A DNA stretch of 64,000 nt from positions 1 to 64,000 of the forward strand of contig NZ_JACJTV010000023.1 in the NCBI RefSeq assembly GCF_014698845.1, written 5' to 3'. Each line of letters starts with the position of its first letter. The stretch's first letter is position 1. This stretch comes from Coleofasciculus sp. FACHB-1120 (GTDB lineage: Bacteria > Cyanobacteriota > Cyanobacteriia > Cyanobacteriales > FACHB-T130). Shown here in pieces: positions 62,030 through 64,000 of the stretch. Made by a program: the position numbers and the translations under genes. The notes under the pieces are model-generated. The model made no database searches. It saw only the letters and a program-made list of their open reading frames with translations, and was not told where the DNA came from.

Positions 62030-62869
62030 TTACATCACATCTTTATTTTTTATTCTCACTCGCTCATAAAACTCCTCCATCACTTCAATAAAAGAACTAT
62101 CTTTCTTCCAAAAAGGCGGATAATCACCCTGTTTTTTAATCAAAATTGCTGGCAAACTTGCCAAAGATGCCACTTCAACCGTTTGAGGCAGTCGCTTAGT
62201 CCCCAGCCAAAATTCTCTGGGATTTATCTTCTCAGGAACCGGAACTTTTTCCAGTGGTGTATAGTAAGACGCTGAGGATTCTAAAGGGATTTCTTTTGCT
62301 GTGAGTTCAGTAGATAAAACCTCACCTAAAGGAGATTTTGCCAGTTCCGCTTGCAGTGCTTCTTTAGATAAGCCTCTGAGTTCAAACAACAGAAACGGAT
62401 TGTGGTCTAATTGGGACGCTACCAAGTAGTAGACACCCGCGATGTGTTTGCAGGGATTGGCATAATCTGGACAGGAACAGTTTGTTTTAAAATCTTTACG
62501 ATTGTGGGGGAGAAGATGCAATCCCAGGTCGGAAAAAGCATCTTCAATATTATCGGGAACTTCATTCATCAGCAGCTTAGAGACAAAGCTAGCTTTTGAT
62601 GAAAGGTGTTTAATCGCCTTCGACCAACTGGATTTATCAATCGGTGTAATTTCAATATTTATAATATAGGTCGGTTCTTTGTAAACTCCAAAATAGGGAT
62701 TGACTGAACCTTTAACAACAGCATTAATTTCATTCTGGTCAATTTTGTAGTGGAGAACTTTTCCTCCATTCGCATAAGAACGTCCTCGTCCTAATCTCGC
62801 AGGATCGGTAAAAGCTTCTAAGGCTTGAATGAAGCGTTTTCCCCACCAGGTACGGCTAAATTGAGCCAT
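62030..62869 (-). CDS. SWIM zinc-finger domain protein
   Basis: A 279-residue protein. It starts MAQFSRTWWGKRFIQALEAF, with ARLGRGRSYANGG near residue 25, the usual start of the SWIM protein partnered with SNF2 helicases. The zinc motif is NCSCPDYANPCKHIAGV near residue 130 (C-x-C-xn-C-x-H). No catalytic residues are visible. It is coupled to the helicase gene, whose stop lies 2 bases upstream of its start, so the two proteins probably form one DNA-acting complex. Confidence 0.87.
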   Translation of the reverse strand: MAQFSRTWWGKRFIQALEAFTDPARLGRGRSYANGGKVLHYKIDQNEINAVVKGSVNPYFGVYKEPTYIINIEITPIDKSSWSKAIKHLSSKASFVSKLLMNEVPDNIEDAFSDLGLHLLPHNRKDFKTNCSCPDYANPCKHIAGVYYLVASQLDHNPFLLFELRGLSKEALQAELAKSPLGEVLSTELTAKEIPLESSASYYTPLEKVPVPEKINPREFWLGTKRLPQTVEVASLASLPAILIKKQGDYPPFWKKDSSFIEVMEEFYERVRIKNKDVM

Positions 62870-62871
62870 GA

Positions 62872-64000
62872 TTACTCCAAGATTGCAGCTTTGTTAAGTG
62901 AAATCAGTTGTTTAAAGGCTTCGTTATCGAGTTCTGTCAGCCAAGCTTCATCGGTACCGACAACAACAGAAGACAGCTTTTTCTTATCTTCAATCATTTT
63001 ATCGATGCGTTCTTCCAAAGTTCCAATGGCAATAAATTTGTGAACAAATACATTTTTATTCTGACCAATCCGGAAAGCTCTATCTGTTGCCTGATCTTCG
63101 ACAGCGGGGTTCCACCAGCGGTCAAAGTGGAAAACGTGATTTGCTTTCGTTAACGTAATGCCAACGCCGCCAGCTTTGAGAGAGAGAATAAACACCGATG
63201 GTTCTGTTTCTGGATTTTGAAATTCGCTAATCATTTGTTCTCGCTTGTTGCGGTTGGTGCCTCCGTGAATGTAATAAGTGTTGTAATGGTAAGTATGTTT
63301 GAGGTATTTTTCTAGAGAGTCGCAAATTTCCTTGAATTGGCTAAAAATCAGCAAACTTTCGCCTTCAGAAATTGCTTCCTCGACCATTTCCGCCAGACGG
63401 CTGAGTTTATGCGATCGCGCGGTTGAAAATTCGCTCCCATCTTGTAAAAATTGCGCTGGATGATTGCAGATTTGTTTCAGCCTCAGCAAGGTTGACAAAA
63501 TTAACCCTTTGCGCTGAATTCCTTCGGAATCATTAATTTTTTCGCTCACATCTTTAACGACAGCTTCATAAAGAGAAGCTTGTTCTTTCGTCAAATTGCA
63601 ATATAGTTTCTGTTCAACTTTATCCGGCAGATCGTTAATAATTGATTGGTCGGTCTTGACTCGACGTAAAATAAAAGGCTCTACTAATTTCTTCAAGGTC
63701 GCAGACTTTACCCGATTATTATCTTTCTGAATTGGGATCTCAAAGCCTTTCCGAAATTGTGCTTCTTTCCCCAGGTAGCCAGGATTTAAAAAGTTAAAAA
63801 TTGACCATAAATCTAGTAACCTATTTTCTACTGGTGTTCCCGTTAGTGCCAGTCGATGGTTAGCAGTCAACTTTAAAATTGCCTTGGTTTGAGCCGCTTT
63901 AGGATTTTTGATATTTTGCGCTTCATCCACTACCACTCGATGCCACTTTAGACTATGCAAAAGTTTTTCATCTTTTCGAGTTAAAGTAAACGATGTAATC
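62872..64000 (-). CDS. SNF2-family helicase, C-terminal part (runs off window)
   Basis: The frame is open to the window end, so the visible 376 codons are the C-terminal part of a larger Swi2/Snf2 ATPase that moves along double-stranded DNA. Visible motifs: VVVDEAQNIKNP (II, DEAQ variant), LALTGTPVENRL (III), SLLIFSQFKEICDSL (IV), FILSLKAGGVGITLTKANHV (V) and DRAFRIGQNKNVFVHKFI (VI). Motifs I and Ia lie outside. The apparent start at 63960 is only an internal TTG. Confidence 0.93.
   Translation of the reverse strand, partial: ITSFTLTRKDEKLLHSLKWHRVVVDEAQNIKNPKAAQTKAILKLTANHRLALTGTPVENRLLDLWSIFNFLNPGYLGKEAQFRKGFEIPIQKDNNRVKSATLKKLVEPFILRRVKTDQSIINDLPDKVEQKLYCNLTKEQASLYEAVVKDVSEKINDSEGIQRKGLILSTLLRLKQICNHPAQFLQDGSEFSTARSHKLSRLAEMVEEAISEGESLLIFSQFKEICDSLEKYLKHTYHYNTYYIHGGTNRNKREQMISEFQNPETEPSVFILSLKAGGVGITLTKANHVFHFDRWWNPAVEDQATDRAFRIGQNKNVFVHKFIAIGTLEERIDKMIEDKKKLSSVVVGTDEAWLTELDNEAFKQLISLNKAAILE

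Overview
The window reads as chromosomal DNA of a cyanobacterium, most likely a filamentous one. Direct signs are chlorophyll synthase (chlG), cytochrome b6f subunit PetP, Psb28, CP12 and a Get3d-type ATPase, together with many GCGATCGC (HIP1) palindromes and many short dispersed palindromic repeats. A run of four genes resembling the hormogonium polysaccharide genes hpsL, hpsN, hpsO and hpsP points to a motile, filament-forming lineage. I saw no rRNA or tRNA gene and no CRISPR array.

Layout. 1-107: the end of an IS1-like insertion sequence cut by the window edge. 122-15292 (all minus strand): a surface-polysaccharide locus. Read in the direction of transcription it has an ABC permease and ATPase (Wzm/Wzt type), a decayed methyltransferase, two proteins that fuse a sulfotransferase domain to a family 2 glycosyltransferase, methyltransferases, and several GT4 and GT2 glycosyltransferases. 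15727-18107 (plus): petP, the Get3d-type ATPase and chlG. 18113-20198: an IS1 transposase remnant, a GT39-type membrane glycosyltransferase and a possible 30-residue ORF. 20870-28407: two very large signalling proteins, a REC-histidine kinase and a 1989-residue Ser/Thr kinase-ATPase-GAF-histidine kinase-REC hybrid, overlapping by 1 base. 28802-30159: a purine-permease gene broken by a 23-base palindromic insertion. 30333-40047: a PMT-type glycosyltransferase, trmB, a phosphoesterase, two paralogous hexapeptide acyltransferases, a FIST protein, cp12 and two conserved small proteins. 40285-40927: a decayed histidine kinase. 41001-49172: glmM, hpsL/N/O/P and a class V aminotransferase. 49592-59200: recJ, a Ser/Thr kinase with WD40 repeats, a DUF218 protein, a carboxyl-terminal protease, moaB, psb28 and a Ca2+/H+ antiporter. 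59423-61741: an EamA transporter and a DAHP synthase. 61765-64000: a MITE-like element, a SWIM-domain protein and the end of a SNF2 helicase.

The most interesting find is the leader of the DAHP synthase gene (60522-60841). It holds two complete ribosome-mediated transcription attenuators in tandem. Each has a 21-codon leader peptide packed with Phe, Tyr and Trp (8 and 9 of 21 residues), a 3' end of the leader ORF able to form an antiterminator, and a strong intrinsic terminator that shares its 5' arm with that antiterminator. The first enzyme of aromatic amino-acid synthesis thus appears to be gated twice by the charging of aromatic tRNAs. Other notable points are the duplicated sulfotransferase-glycosyltransferase fusions, the mini-palindrome that breaks the permease, intergenic repeats that have entered coding sequence, and several pseudogenes (methyltransferase, histidine kinase, IS1 transposase).
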